A DNA stretch of 64,000 nucleotides, from contig CANFLS010000008.1 in the NCBI GenBank assembly GCA_947447955.1, positions 19,712-83,711 of the forward strand. The letters run 5' to 3'. This stretch comes from Flavobacteriales bacterium. Lineage in GTDB: Bacteria > Bacteroidota > Bacteroidia > NS11-12g > UBA955. The notes beneath the pieces were generated by a model that did no database searches, was not told the origin of the DNA, and worked only from the letters and a program-made list of their open reading frames with translations. Positions 43,608 through 53,000 of this stretch are shown piece by piece. A program made the position numbers and the translations under genes. Numbering within the stretch: position 1 is the stretch's first letter; the number at the start of each line of letters is the position of its first letter.

Positions 43608-44329
43608 TTTTGAGCCATTAAGGTAATACTAAAAAGTCGAGGAAAAATGGCACTCAACGATCCAGAGTAATAGCTATCTGGAACCCGTACCAAGGCATTT
43701 GTGATGCCGTTCGACATTTTTAATTCGATGGATAAATCCACATAATCCATTCTAAATTCAAATCCACCACCAAATTCGTAGTAGTATGTATCTTGTTTTA
43801 ATGCAACCAAGGGTTTGGATGCACCAATAACCATGTCTTCATTGCTTTGAAAATCGTGAGACCACCTTACACCACCCAGCACAAAAAAGCCAGTGTTGTT
43901 TGGCATGTCGGAACGGTATTTAATGGTAAGCGGAATATCAAAGCAGATTGATTCAATTTTGATGGTAGGACCGGGTTTGCTTTGCCAGGTGTATTTCAAA
44001 TTGCGGTTGTGCAATTGCAACATGGTAAGCATTTTCATTTCCCAGTGACGCCCTATTCTCAAGGCCACACTTCCCCCAAAACCACCACCCATTTGATCTT
44101 CGGGAGCAATATTGGCAATTGAATCGGTTCTATCCCAAAACGTTTTGTCTAATTGCATTTTCATTTTTGCTTGGGTTGCAGAAAATGCAATTCCCCAGAA
44201 AAAATGTTTTCGGTATATGCGGTTGGGATCCTTTGGTGTTGCAGATTCAACCAAACGATCAACAATAGGATCGGCATTTGATCCTATTGCCCAAAAGGCA
44301 CATAGCAATATGACAATTATTTTACGCAA
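43604..44329 (-). CDS. porT: PorT-family type IX secretion outer-membrane protein
   Basis: This 241-residue protein has a signal peptide (MRKIIVILLCAFWAIGSNA) and a predicted beta-barrel with alternating strands (GGGFGGSVALRIGRHWEMKML, FGGGFEFRMDYVDLSIELK). The length, barrel pattern and position next to ubiE match PorT/SprT, a T9SS protein required for gliding or gingipain secretion, which lies beside ubiE in many Bacteroidota. The identification therefore rests partly on context. It would serve the four sorting-domain cargo proteins in this window. The start overlaps the ubiE end by 13 bases and the stop overlaps tgt by four. Confidence 0.78.
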   Translation of the reverse strand: MRKIIVILLCAFWAIGSNADPIVDRLVESATPKDPNRIYRKHFFWGIAFSATQAKMKMQLDKTFWDRTDSIANIAPEDQMGGGFGGSVALRIGRHWEMKMLTMLQLHNRNLKYTWQSKPGPTIKIESICFDIPLTIKYRSDMPNNTGFFVLGGVRWSHDFQSNEDMVIGASKPLVALKQDTYYYEFGGGFEFRMDYVDLSIELKMSNGITNALVRVPDSYYSGSLSAIFPRLFSITLMAQN

Positions 44330-45045
44330 TGGTATAAGGTACAGACTCCGAAAGTTAACGGTTTATAATTTACAGTTGCAAATCCTGCAGCTTTGGCTCT
44401 TGCCACAAACTCTTCTCCTTCTGGAAATGCCGCAACACTTTGAGGAAGATAGGTATACGCTGTTGCATCTTTGCTAAAAAGACGACCCAAAGGTGGCAAA
44501 ATAAATTTAAAATAGAACCAATATAAGCGACTAAAAATAGGATTTGTAGGTTTTGAAAACTCAAGTACCAACAAACTACCCTCCTTTTTTAACACACGGC
44601 ACATGTCGGCCAATCCTTTATCTAAATTTTCAAAGTTACGCACACCAAAACTCACTGTCACGGCGTCGAATTCACCCGTTTCAAAAGGTAAATTTTCAGA
44701 ATCGGCTTGTTGCAAAACGATGCGGTTGGTTAACTGCATTTTTTCAAGTTTCACATCTCCCTTATCGAGCATTCCGCGGCTAATGTCAATTCCAACAATT
44801 TGTGTATCAGGTATTTTAGATATTTCAATTGCCAAATCAGCAGTACCGGTTGCTACATCTAAGATCTTTTTGGCTTGAATTTTTGCAATTATTTTACGCA
44901 CTTTTGTTCTCCAAGAATAATCGATTCCTAAGGATAGAAAATGATTCAAAAAATCATAACGTGAAGAAATATTATCGAACATTTCCTCAACTTGTTGTTT
45001 TTTTGAAGTGTCAGAAGACGGATTTGGTTTAATTGGCGTGCTCAA
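44317..45045 (-). CDS. ubiE: Demethylmenaquinone methyltransferase (UbiE/MenG)
   Basis: This SAM-dependent methyltransferase makes menaquinone from demethylmenaquinone. Motifs are VEEMFDNISSRYDFLNHFLSLG (about 18-40), the SAM loop LDVATGTADLAIEIS (about 59-73), GIDISRGMLDKG and FDAVTVSFGVRNFEN (about 123-137). The family N-terminus (STPIKPNPSSDTSKKQQV) sits just after a TTG codon, so I place the start there, giving 242 residues. A longer open frame of 89 more codons would overlap divergent engB and has no family similarity. It leads the ubiE-porT-tgt-lpt unit. Confidence 0.93.
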   Translation of the reverse strand: MSTPIKPNPSSDTSKKQQVEEMFDNISSRYDFLNHFLSLGIDYSWRTKVRKIIAKIQAKKILDVATGTADLAIEISKIPDTQIVGIDISRGMLDKGDVKLEKMQLTNRIVLQQADSENLPFETGEFDAVTVSFGVRNFENLDKGLADMCRVLKKEGSLLVLEFSKPTNPIFSRLYWFYFKFILPPLGRLFSKDATAYTYLPQSVAAFPEGEEFVARAKAAGFATVNYKPLTFGVCTLYHCVK

Positions 45046-45106
45046 AATAAATGAAAGTGCAAATATAAGCGATTCATCGTCGACCTGAAAATTAGAAATT
45101 GCAAAT

Positions 45107-45703
45107 ATGAAAATCAAAACTGCAGAATACGTTGGAAGTTGGGAGCGAAATGTGGATATGCCGCACAGAGACAAGCCTGAATTTGCCTTTATTGGCCGAA
45201 GCAATGTGGGTAAATCGTCGCTCATTAATATGGTTGCCGAGCGCAATGGCTTGGCAAAAACGAGCTCTACACCTGGCAAAACCCAAACCTTAAACTTGTT
45301 TAACATCAACAACGAATTGCAAATTTGTGATTTACCTGGCTATGGCTATGCCAAGGTATCGAAAGACAAACGCGAAGGTTTTGGAAAAATGATTGCGTAT
45401 TATTTGAGGGAAAGACCCAATTTGTTTTGTCTGTTTATTCTGTTGGATTTGAGAATTCCCCCTCAGAAAATTGATTTGGACTTTATTAACGACTGCGGCG
45501 ACAATGCCATTCCAATGGTGATTGTTGGCACGAAGGCCGATAAGTTAAAACCCGTTGAAGTGGAAGCCAATGCCCAAATCATCAAAGATGCATTGCTCGA
45601 AACCTGGGAAGAAGTTCCACCGTTCATCATCAGTTCATCTGAAACCAAGCAAGGCCACAAAGAAATTTGGGATGTGATTAAGAATGCAATGAAGAATGGT
45701 TAA
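45107..45703 (+). CDS. engB: Ribosome-assembly GTPase EngB/YsxC (YihA)
   Basis: This small essential GTPase needed for 50S ribosome assembly has 198 residues with all G motifs: G1 GRSNVGKSSL (about 30-39), G2 TSSTPGKT (about 54-61), G3 DLPGYGYAKV (about 78-87), G4 GTKADK (about 143-148) and G5 ISSSE. It is divergent from ubiE. The last roughly 100 bases, including the C-terminal residues QGHKEIWDVIKNAMKNG and the stop, recur in whole or part at three places downstream (47541-47582, 49922-50023, 53742-53772). The stop is only 11 bases from the stop of the convergent cargo gene. Confidence 0.96.
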   Translation: MKIKTAEYVGSWERNVDMPHRDKPEFAFIGRSNVGKSSLINMVAERNGLAKTSSTPGKTQTLNLFNINNELQICDLPGYGYAKVSKDKREGFGKMIAYYLRERPNLFCLFILLDLRIPPQKIDLDFINDCGDNAIPMVIVGTKADKLKPVEVEANAQIIKDALLETWEEVPPFIISSSETKQGHKEIWDVIKNAMKNG

Positions 45704-45722
45704 GGTTATTTGATTTACCTTA
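45621..45722. repeat. Native engB 3' end, master copy of a dispersed repeat
   Basis: This stretch covers the last 27 codons of engB, its stop and the first bases beyond. It matches 49922-50023 without gaps (11 mismatches counted by eye in 102 bases). Its last part matches 47541-47582 and 53742-53772. It includes a small palindrome TAAGGT-N10-ACCTTA around the convergent stop codons. Confidence 0.88.
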
Positions 45723-47385
45723 TCTGAATCTTCTCCGAATAGTGTTCGTTGTTTTTGGTGATGCTGAGAATGTAAATTCCAGGAATGTAATCGGATTGTT
45801 TGAGTGTTACCGTGTTGTCATAACTATTGCCTGAATACACTACTTTACCCGACATATCGTAAACTTTATATTGAAAAATAGAGTTTGTACCCAACAAATC
45901 GCAAGTTACATTATTATTTGGCAAGTATTTAATAATTAAGCGATTCGTTTTTTTCAATTCAAGTGGTTTTTCAAATGGCAAACTCGCAGTATAATTAATT
46001 TTACCTAACTTTATGTTATGAATTGTCATTTTGGCCTCCTTAAACATATCGTTTGTAAGGAAGAATGTGTCATTGGTAACAATTACAGCTGCTGGCAACA
46101 CTCGAGTTCTGCCACATTGGTAAATTGAAGTATCAATTTTTTTCTTGGCAAAGTTTAGTTGGCTGTCTATAACATAGTAAAATGGTCTCGAGGTAACCAA
46201 ATCGTCAGTTGTTTTGCCATATACAAACAATTTATTTTTTGTTAGAGCCAATGTACCAATTGTAGTCATATTAAAGGTGTCGTCTAACCCATTATTTAAA
46301 TTGCCCCAGCCATATATTTTTCGATCCGCTAGTTGATTTAATTTCTCATTAAAACTACGTATTTTCATTTGGCTATGAAGGTTAATAACCGGTATTTCAA
46401 GAGATTCTTCAATTACTACAAATTTATTCGAGGATGGCCAATCGCGAATTATTTGCTGGCTAGAATTCATTCGCGCAGTATCAGTTAAAACGATATAATT
46501 TGCTGCGTTTATATTTTGGTAATCTAGAACCCCGTGAGAATAATCGGGTCCTAACCCAATTCCCTTAATGGAAGCGTACATTTTTGACTTTTCTGGATAA
46601 TACACACCCGATAAATATCCGAAATTTGTAACATTATAACGATCCAATACCCACATGTTTAATTCGTCTGTTACTGGATCAATTTCTGAATAATATGGTT
46701 TCAAATTTGCAGAGGAACTATCTATACTTAATTGGTAATAGCACCCTGTCAATTGATAGCTATTGTTTTTAAAGTCACATTGTGAAGTTTCAAACGCATA
46801 ATAATATGGCGAAAAACGAATATTTAGAAGAGTATCAAATATTACCAATGTGTTTCGGTAATGACTTTCAGTATTTGGTTTAAAAATATTTGTGATGGAT
46901 ATAAAAAATTCATCTTTATCATTTATCCCAATATTGTTTACAAAATTGGGTTGAATATACATATCTAAATCCTCGTTTGGGTTTCGATTGTAGACTAGTT
47001 TTGATGCAACTAAATTTAAACACATATCCAATTTAAAAAACACCAAAGAGGCCTTTCGTTGAGTGGAATCACCATCAATATAGCTTGTTGTAACACCATA
47101 AATATAACCTTTGTGGTATTTAATAAACACATTATTCAAATCAGCTCCAGAAAATTCACGGCTGAGCAATTGGTTACCATTGGTATCCGCAATGATAATT
47201 GTAAAGAACCAATCACTTGTAAGTGTGTAAGCAAATTTGCCACCTGTTAAATTAGTGGCACTTGAAATTAACCTTGGATCGTTTTTACTACCATGAAAAA
47301 CAAATGGCTTTGCCGTTTGTGCTTTGAGTGAAATACTGCAGAAGACAGATGTCAAAATAACGAATACAATATTCAAGTTTCTCAT
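45715..47385 (-). CDS. T9SS-exported protein with type A sorting domain, paralogue 1
   Basis: The protein has 556 residues: signal peptide (MRNLNIVFVILTSVFCSISLKAQ), a roughly 450-residue beta-rich region that may be a propeller of strand repeats (for example GGKFAYTLTSDWFFTIIIAD), and a type A T9SS sorting domain ending in YKVYDMSGKVVYSG and GIYILSITKNNEHYSEKIQIR. It should be secreted to the cell surface through T9SS. It is a tandem duplicate of the next gene to the right. The last roughly 120 residues are almost identical while the middle has diverged, so the pair is old or under uneven selection. Its function is unknown. The ATG opening MRNLN was preferred, as in the paralogue. Confidence 0.86.
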   Translation of the reverse strand: MRNLNIVFVILTSVFCSISLKAQTAKPFVFHGSKNDPRLISSATNLTGGKFAYTLTSDWFFTIIIADTNGNQLLSREFSGADLNNVFIKYHKGYIYGVTTSYIDGDSTQRKASLVFFKLDMCLNLVASKLVYNRNPNEDLDMYIQPNFVNNIGINDKDEFFISITNIFKPNTESHYRNTLVIFDTLLNIRFSPYYYAFETSQCDFKNNSYQLTGCYYQLSIDSSSANLKPYYSEIDPVTDELNMWVLDRYNVTNFGYLSGVYYPEKSKMYASIKGIGLGPDYSHGVLDYQNINAANYIVLTDTARMNSSQQIIRDWPSSNKFVVIEESLEIPVINLHSQMKIRSFNEKLNQLADRKIYGWGNLNNGLDDTFNMTTIGTLALTKNKLFVYGKTTDDLVTSRPFYYVIDSQLNFAKKKIDTSIYQCGRTRVLPAAVIVTNDTFFLTNDMFKEAKMTIHNIKLGKINYTASLPFEKPLELKKTNRLIIKYLPNNNVTCDLLGTNSIFQYKVYDMSGKVVYSGNSYDNTVTLKQSDYIPGIYILSITKNNEHYSEKIQIR

Positions 47386-47406
47386 GATAAACATTTGTTA
47401 GACAGT

Positions 47407-47492
47407 TTAGGGTTTATAAATAATTTCAGAATGATAGTAATTTGGATAACTCAAAAGTAAGGCATAGTTATCTCATTTCCAATTATTTGTTG
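47407..47492 (-). pseudogene. Broken 3' fragment of the beta-helix-like gene
   Basis: Read on the minus strand, this gives STNNWK-stop-DNYALLLSYPNYYHSEI and so on. The part after the internal TGA is identical in sequence to the C-terminus of the intact 169-residue gene at 49280-49789. The fragment lies directly upstream of paralogue 1, just as the intact gene lies upstream of paralogue 2. It is therefore the truncated remains left by the tandem duplication. Confidence 0.88.
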
Positions 47493-47540
47493 ATGCGCGA
47501 AAATTTCAACATCCCTTAATATGATTAACCCCATTTATCA

Positions 47541-47582
47541 AAAATGCAATGAAGAACGGGTAAGGTTATTTGATTTACCTTA
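47541..47582. repeat. Copy 2 of the engB 3' end
   Basis: About 40 bases match the engB terminus (AATGCAATGAAGAACGGG, then a TAA stop and TAAGGTTATTTGATTTACC). They sit at the 3' end of paralogue 2 exactly as the native engB end sits at paralogue 1. Upstream of this the similarity to engB ends. Confidence 0.85.
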
Positions 47583-49257
47583 TCTGAAACTTCTCCGAAT
47601 AGTGTTCGTTGTTTTTGGTTATATTGAGGATGTAAATCCCAGGAATGTAATCGGATTGTTTGAGTGTAACCGTGTTGTCGTAACTATAACCTGAATACAC
47701 TACTTTACCCGACATATCGTAAACTTTATATTGAAAACTAGAGTTTGCACCTAACAAATTACATTCTACATTGTTATTAGGTAAGTATTTAATGAGTAAA
47801 CGATTTGATTTTTTCAATTGAATTGGTTTTTCAAATGGCAATCCCGCGGTATAATTAATTTTACCTAATTTAATGTTATGAATTGTCATTTTGGCTTCTT
47901 TAAACATATCGTTGGTAAGGAAGAATGTGTCCTTGGGTAAAATAAAAGCCTCTGGTAAAACTCGAGTTCTGCCACAGTGGTAAATTGAAGTATCAATTTT
48001 TTTCCTGGCAAAATTTAGTTGGCTGTCTAGAACATAGTAAAATGGCCTATCATTAAACTGATTATCATACGTTAAACCATATACAAATAACTTATTATTT
48101 GACAACGGCAGTGTACCTACGTTAACAATTGAAAAAGTATCGTCTAAGCCATTTTTTAAATTGCCCCAGCCATATATTTTTCGTTCTGCAAGTTGAACAT
48201 TGTTTTCATTATAACATCGGACTTTAACTTTCGCCACTGAATAATTTATATTATTTTTTACCATTGATTCATCAATAATAACAAATTTTTTCGGCGAGGG
48301 CCAATCTGGAATAATTTGGTTTACTATAACTGAAAATGAAGAATCACTTAACATAGAATACGTACTTAATTCTAAAACCTCATAATTTAATACCCCATGT
48401 GAATAAAAACCACCTAGCCCTGCTGTAATACCATAAACATTAGCATACATTTGGTTTTTATCAGGATAAAAAAGGCTAGATAAATATCCGCAAATAGAAT
48501 CATTAAATTGTTCAACAACCCACATATTCAATTCTTCACTATTTGGATTAAATTCGGAATAAAATGGTTTTAAACTTGCCGTTAAAGTATCCATTTTACT
48601 TATTTGGTAATAACAACCAACCATTTGATACCGATTATTTTTAAATGCACTCTGTTTTGTTTCTAAAGCATAATAATAGGGCAAAAACTTAATATTTAAC
48701 AAAGAATCAAACAAAACCAAGTTATTTCTATTTATGCATTCAGTTCGAGGCTTAATAATATTCACAAGCGTAAAAAAGAATTCTTCCTTGTCATTTATTC
48801 CTATTTCGTTCCAATTATTGGGTTGAATATTCATATTAAACTTTGCATCTGGATTTTTATTATATACCAATTTAGAGGTAACTAAATTTAAACAGGTATC
48901 CAATTTAAATAAAACCAATGAAGCTTTACTTAACATGGAATCGCCGTCAATATAACTAGTTGTAAGTCCATAAATAAAACTTTTGTGGTAAATTATCTTC
49001 AAAGACTGTAAATCAGCTCCTGAAAATTTTCGGCTAAGTAACTCATTGCCATTTGTATCCGAAATAATTATTTTAAAAAAATATATTCCAGAAAATACAT
49101 ATGCAAATTTACCATGAGGTAAATTTGTGACACTTGAAATGAACCCAGGATCACTTTTACTGCCATGAAAAATAAATGGTTTTCCCGTTTGTGCTTTAAG
49201 TGAAATACTAAATAAGAAAATCATAAAAAGGACGGATACTTTATTCAAATTTCTCAT
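47575..49257 (-). CDS. T9SS-exported protein with type A sorting domain, paralogue 2
   Basis: The protein has 560 residues with the same layout as its neighbour: signal peptide (MRNLNKVSVLFMIFLFSISLKAQ), beta-rich body starting GKPFIFHGSKSDPGFISSV, and a type A T9SS sorting domain ending in EHYSEKFQIR. It is one member of a tandem pair offset by about 1860 bases. The duplication included part of the gene upstream (49280-49789) and the copied engB end downstream. The sorting-domain region is nearly unchanged between the two. No catalytic motif is recognised. It lies 22 bases after the beta-helix-like gene, so the two are probably cotranscribed. Confidence 0.86.
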   Translation of the reverse strand: MRNLNKVSVLFMIFLFSISLKAQTGKPFIFHGSKSDPGFISSVTNLPHGKFAYVFSGIYFFKIIISDTNGNELLSRKFSGADLQSLKIIYHKSFIYGLTTSYIDGDSMLSKASLVLFKLDTCLNLVTSKLVYNKNPDAKFNMNIQPNNWNEIGINDKEEFFFTLVNIIKPRTECINRNNLVLFDSLLNIKFLPYYYALETKQSAFKNNRYQMVGCYYQISKMDTLTASLKPFYSEFNPNSEELNMWVVEQFNDSICGYLSSLFYPDKNQMYANVYGITAGLGGFYSHGVLNYEVLELSTYSMLSDSSFSVIVNQIIPDWPSPKKFVIIDESMVKNNINYSVAKVKVRCYNENNVQLAERKIYGWGNLKNGLDDTFSIVNVGTLPLSNNKLFVYGLTYDNQFNDRPFYYVLDSQLNFARKKIDTSIYHCGRTRVLPEAFILPKDTFFLTNDMFKEAKMTIHNIKLGKINYTAGLPFEKPIQLKKSNRLLIKYLPNNNVECNLLGANSSFQYKVYDMSGKVVYSGYSYDNTVTLKQSDYIPGIYILNITKNNEHYSEKFQIR

Positions 49258-49279
49258 GATAAAACGTTTGTTTGGCAGA

Positions 49280-49789
49280 TTAGGGTTTATAAATTATTTC
49301 AGAATGATAGTAATTTGGATAACTCAAAAGTAAGGCATAATTATCTGATGCCCATGTATTTGTTGAAATATTTATTGTTGCAGTTGTGCCAGGCAAAACA
49401 TTTATGATATTGTTGTAGAACGGGGTTATGTTTGAAAATGAAGCGATACTAAGTTGAACAGACTTGATACTAGAATATTTATTTGTTACTGATATTGTAA
49501 AATTATCATTGGCATGGGTTATCGTACAATTGTCCAAATAAAGCGTTCCTCCGCGTTTTACAATAATTCCATATCCCGTTCCAAATTTTACTGTTGCATT
49601 TTTACATACTACTAAAACTCCCTTCGGAACAATTAGGTTTTTATTGTATGTCCCAGATTTAATTTGTTGCCTTAAATCTTTAACATTAGAAAATTGGCTT
49701 TTTAAAGCACCGTGAAATTGTGTCAATAAAATGAGCAACAATGTAATTCTTACAATCTGTTCTGATTTTCGCACTAAGTTTTTTTTCAT
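49280..49789 (-). CDS. Exported protein, possible beta-helix fragment
   Basis: The protein has 169 residues with a signal peptide or N-terminal anchor (about 15-31, RITLLLILLTQFHGALKSQ). The mature part has short repeating strands typical of right-handed beta-helices (GVLVVCKNATVKFGTGYGIIVKRGGTLYLDNCTI at about 57-90). It has no sorting domain, and it ends abruptly after SYPNYYHSEIIYKP. It may be a shortened descendant of a larger T9SS surface protein. A 3' piece of the same gene is preserved as a pseudogene at 47407-47492, which shows it was part of the duplicated unit. Function is unknown. Confidence 0.72.
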   Translation of the reverse strand: MKKNLVRKSEQIVRITLLLILLTQFHGALKSQFSNVKDLRQQIKSGTYNKNLIVPKGVLVVCKNATVKFGTGYGIIVKRGGTLYLDNCTITHANDNFTISVTNKYSSIKSVQLSIASFSNITPFYNNIINVLPGTTATINISTNTWASDNYALLLSYPNYYHSEIIYKP

Positions 49790-49921
49790 GATTTATAAAT
49801 TGATGATTATTCGGCAGCCAAAATAATCTACGCATTTCTAAAAAAATTAGTAAAAACTTATCATTTTTTATTGCTTAAAAACTACGTTATTAAGGAAATA
49901 AAATTGCGTTAAACTAAAAAA

Positions 49922-50023
49922 CATGCATCATCATCCCATCTGAAAACAAACAAGGCCACAAAGAAATTTGGGATGTGATTAAAAATGCAATGAAGAACGG
50001 GTGAGGTTATTTGATTTACCTTA
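49922..50023. repeat. Copy 3 of the engB 3' end, longest and coding-like
   Basis: This is a gap-free match to the last 102 bases around the engB stop. Translated in the engB frame it reads SENKQGHKEIWDVIKNAMKNG and a stop. Most differences from engB are synonymous (AAG/AAA, AAT/AAC, GGT/GGG, TAA/TGA). It has no upstream engB body and no start codon. It abuts the 3' end of the large T9SS gene. The 226-base gap between that gene and the beta-helix-like gene holds nothing else recognisable. Confidence 0.9.
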
Positions 50024-53000
50024 ACACCTCTATTGTTCCGTTTAAATAATGGAATTTTCGATTGATGTCTTTGATGGTTAACTGGTACACATAAGTACCC
50101 GACAATGTTGGCGACCATTCGAAATTTTTGTCGTTACTTTCATACACCTTCTCACCCCAACGATTGAAAATTTTGAGCTGCAGTTTTTCAATCCACTGTT
50201 TTTCATAACTTTTGAAGAAATCATTGCGGCCATCGCCGTTAATAGTAATGGCAGATGGAAAACTGAATTTAATTTCATGAAAAATGAGCAGTTCTTTTTC
50301 CAAACTATCCATACAACCATGTATATCTGTAACCAATAAATTCACTTTCAATTTTGAATTTACCGGTACGATCAAATTCGGGTTTTGCAAATTACTATTT
50401 CCCAGTTTTTCGAAAGTCCAATTCCAACTTGCTGCACTCGGCGTATGGTCAAAAAATACCAACTGCTGGTTATTTTCATCATAAGAATTTTCATTGTATG
50501 AGAAAGCAACTGCAGGATTTGCAAATACTTGAATTTTTCCGGTGTCCTCTTGCTTACACTGAAAACGATCAACAATAGATGTACTCAAAAAATAGCTACC
50601 AGTGGCCAATGAATAAAAGATATTCTTATTCGGAGATATAGGAGATTTTTGAACATATTGCTTCCCGTTTAAGTTGTAAATCAAAGAATCAACTGCAAAT
50701 TGATTGGTCCATGCGCTTTTTATCATCAAACTATCACCCAAACAAATGTCTTTTGTTTGCACCGATAATTTCATTTCGGGAATTACAAAGAATGATATCT
50801 GATTTGTATCGTTGCAAGTAGAATTGGCATAAATGATGGAATTAATTATTTGTTTGCCTTTGCCCATTGTTTGTAAAGAAACAATGCTATCTGACAAAAT
50901 TTGAGAACTGTGCAACTTAAGATTCACCCACGTGTTTATCTTACTGATTGCATCGTTTTTATGAAACACTTTTGCATGTTGCGTAATAAATAAAGGTTGA
51001 TTCACACAAAGTGTGTCTCTTGATAATGTCGTAGAAATAATGGCATTGCGTACCGCACTAAATTGAGGAAATTTAAATGTATCGAAACACACATTTTTAT
51101 TTACAATCTTTATTTGGGGTTTATAAGGACCTAATCCAGAATAATGATGCACTTTTGCGGCATATCCAAAGGAATCTTGAAACCCATCACCCCATTGTAC
51201 AATGACTTTATTGGTTCCAGAGTTGAGAATAGACACCAAATTTGATTTCTCGCACGAATCAATAACCTTAAAAGCACATTCATTTAAGGGTAACGGTTGA
51301 ATTTTGAGGGATGTTTTAAAAGAATCAATACAATAATTTGTAGTAATTTTAATGCATTTGAATAAAAAAGCACCTGTGTCGTAATAATGATGGGTTAATG
51401 GTTTATTTATAATGATACTACTCGAACCATCACCCCAAAATACCGTTTCTAAACCCGTTATATTTTTTTCGGAATCTACAAATTCAATTTTATTTTCATT
51501 CTTACAAAGGTTCAATAAGGAGATTTTATGCTTCATTATTGGTTTGGGATACCCATTTATTGTAAAACTATCAAGTGTAAAACAACCGTCTTTACTAACT
51601 GAGTTAAAATAATATTTTTTATTGGGGATGGTATCGGCGTATTGAAACGTATACGAAAGGTTTGAAAACGACATTGAATCTTTAGAATTACTCCAAACAT
51701 GCGATTGAATTCTGTTGAGACTTGAATCAACAAATGTAATTTTCAATGGAATACAACCCGATAACTTGGCATTTGATGGCTTCATGATTTGGGGGGATGT
51801 TAACTTCCAATTTCCTGAAACTTTAGAGTAAATTATAGGTACAACCAACTGACTAAAACTGACAGAGCAACCCAATTTATTAGAAAACTTGCATAAAATG
51901 ATTTTAGAACTTGTATCTACAAATACGAGTGAAAATTTAGCTTTATTGGTAGAATCAATTTTAAACTTCGAGTGCAGAGCACCATTCACATAAACGAATG
52001 TGGAATCGGCATTTGATAGGGTAAATTCATAATCTCGTATTTCATTCAAACAGGAACTTTGGGGCGTAATTTTAGTGGTGATTATGGAAGGTTTTAGTTT
52101 TACTTGAAGGGTATCTGTAATCGATTTAAATACATTGCATTCTTTAAAGTAGGCAGACAATTTAACAATGTACTGGCCACTTTTTTTGTATTTGTGTTTG
52201 ATAGGCTTTAGCCATGGAATGGGTGCATTTTGAATTACTGAATCGCCATCTCCAAATTTCCAAATAAGTTTATGCGCCAAAGTATCACCTGAGAAATAAA
52301 ACAAGGATGTATCTACACAATTCTCTTGCACATTGGCTCTATCTGGCAAAAAAATACGGTTATTTAATTCATAGGCAGTTTGCGGGAAACGAGAAAGTGT
52401 ATTTGATTCTATATCATAACTATTATTAAATTTGTAAAAATACTCGAAACCACAGTTAACTAAATTCGGGTTCGGAATTCGGTAAATAAATGTATCTGTA
52501 AATATATATATTTTCCCATCTGGGCCATTTGCTAACCCGATTAACCAATAATTTGGGTGAAGTTTTTTAACAATTTGGTATTTAAATGTATTTAAATTAA
52601 TTTGAATTATATATCTATATGGAGTGTATCCACATGAATATGTAATTGGAGCTAAACTTGTGTACAAAAATGAATCGTTTTTCGAAACTTGAGTACTTAT
52701 TGTCATATAGTTTTGATGTCCTTGATAATATTGAAAATAATTAGATAATACACTTTTTTCATTGCTCAACTTACCCGAAGATCGATTAAAATCATACATC
52801 CAAATTCGATCTGTTTCAAAATAATAATCTCTTCCTGAAGCAAACAATTTGGTATTACTATTATTCATTGAAATAGTTCCTGAAAACCAATTAAAATTAA
52901 AATAATTGGTATTTGTAAATTTAGTTTTTAAGCCAAGTAAAATATAAGAACCTGAATCAACTGAAAGGGCCAATCTCACTTTACTTTGAACTTTTTTTGT

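Noticed and set aside
45046..45312. N-terminal extension of ubiE by 89 codons
   Set aside because: It lies opposite the start of engB, lacks family similarity, and the UbiE family N-terminus begins right after the TTG at 45045.
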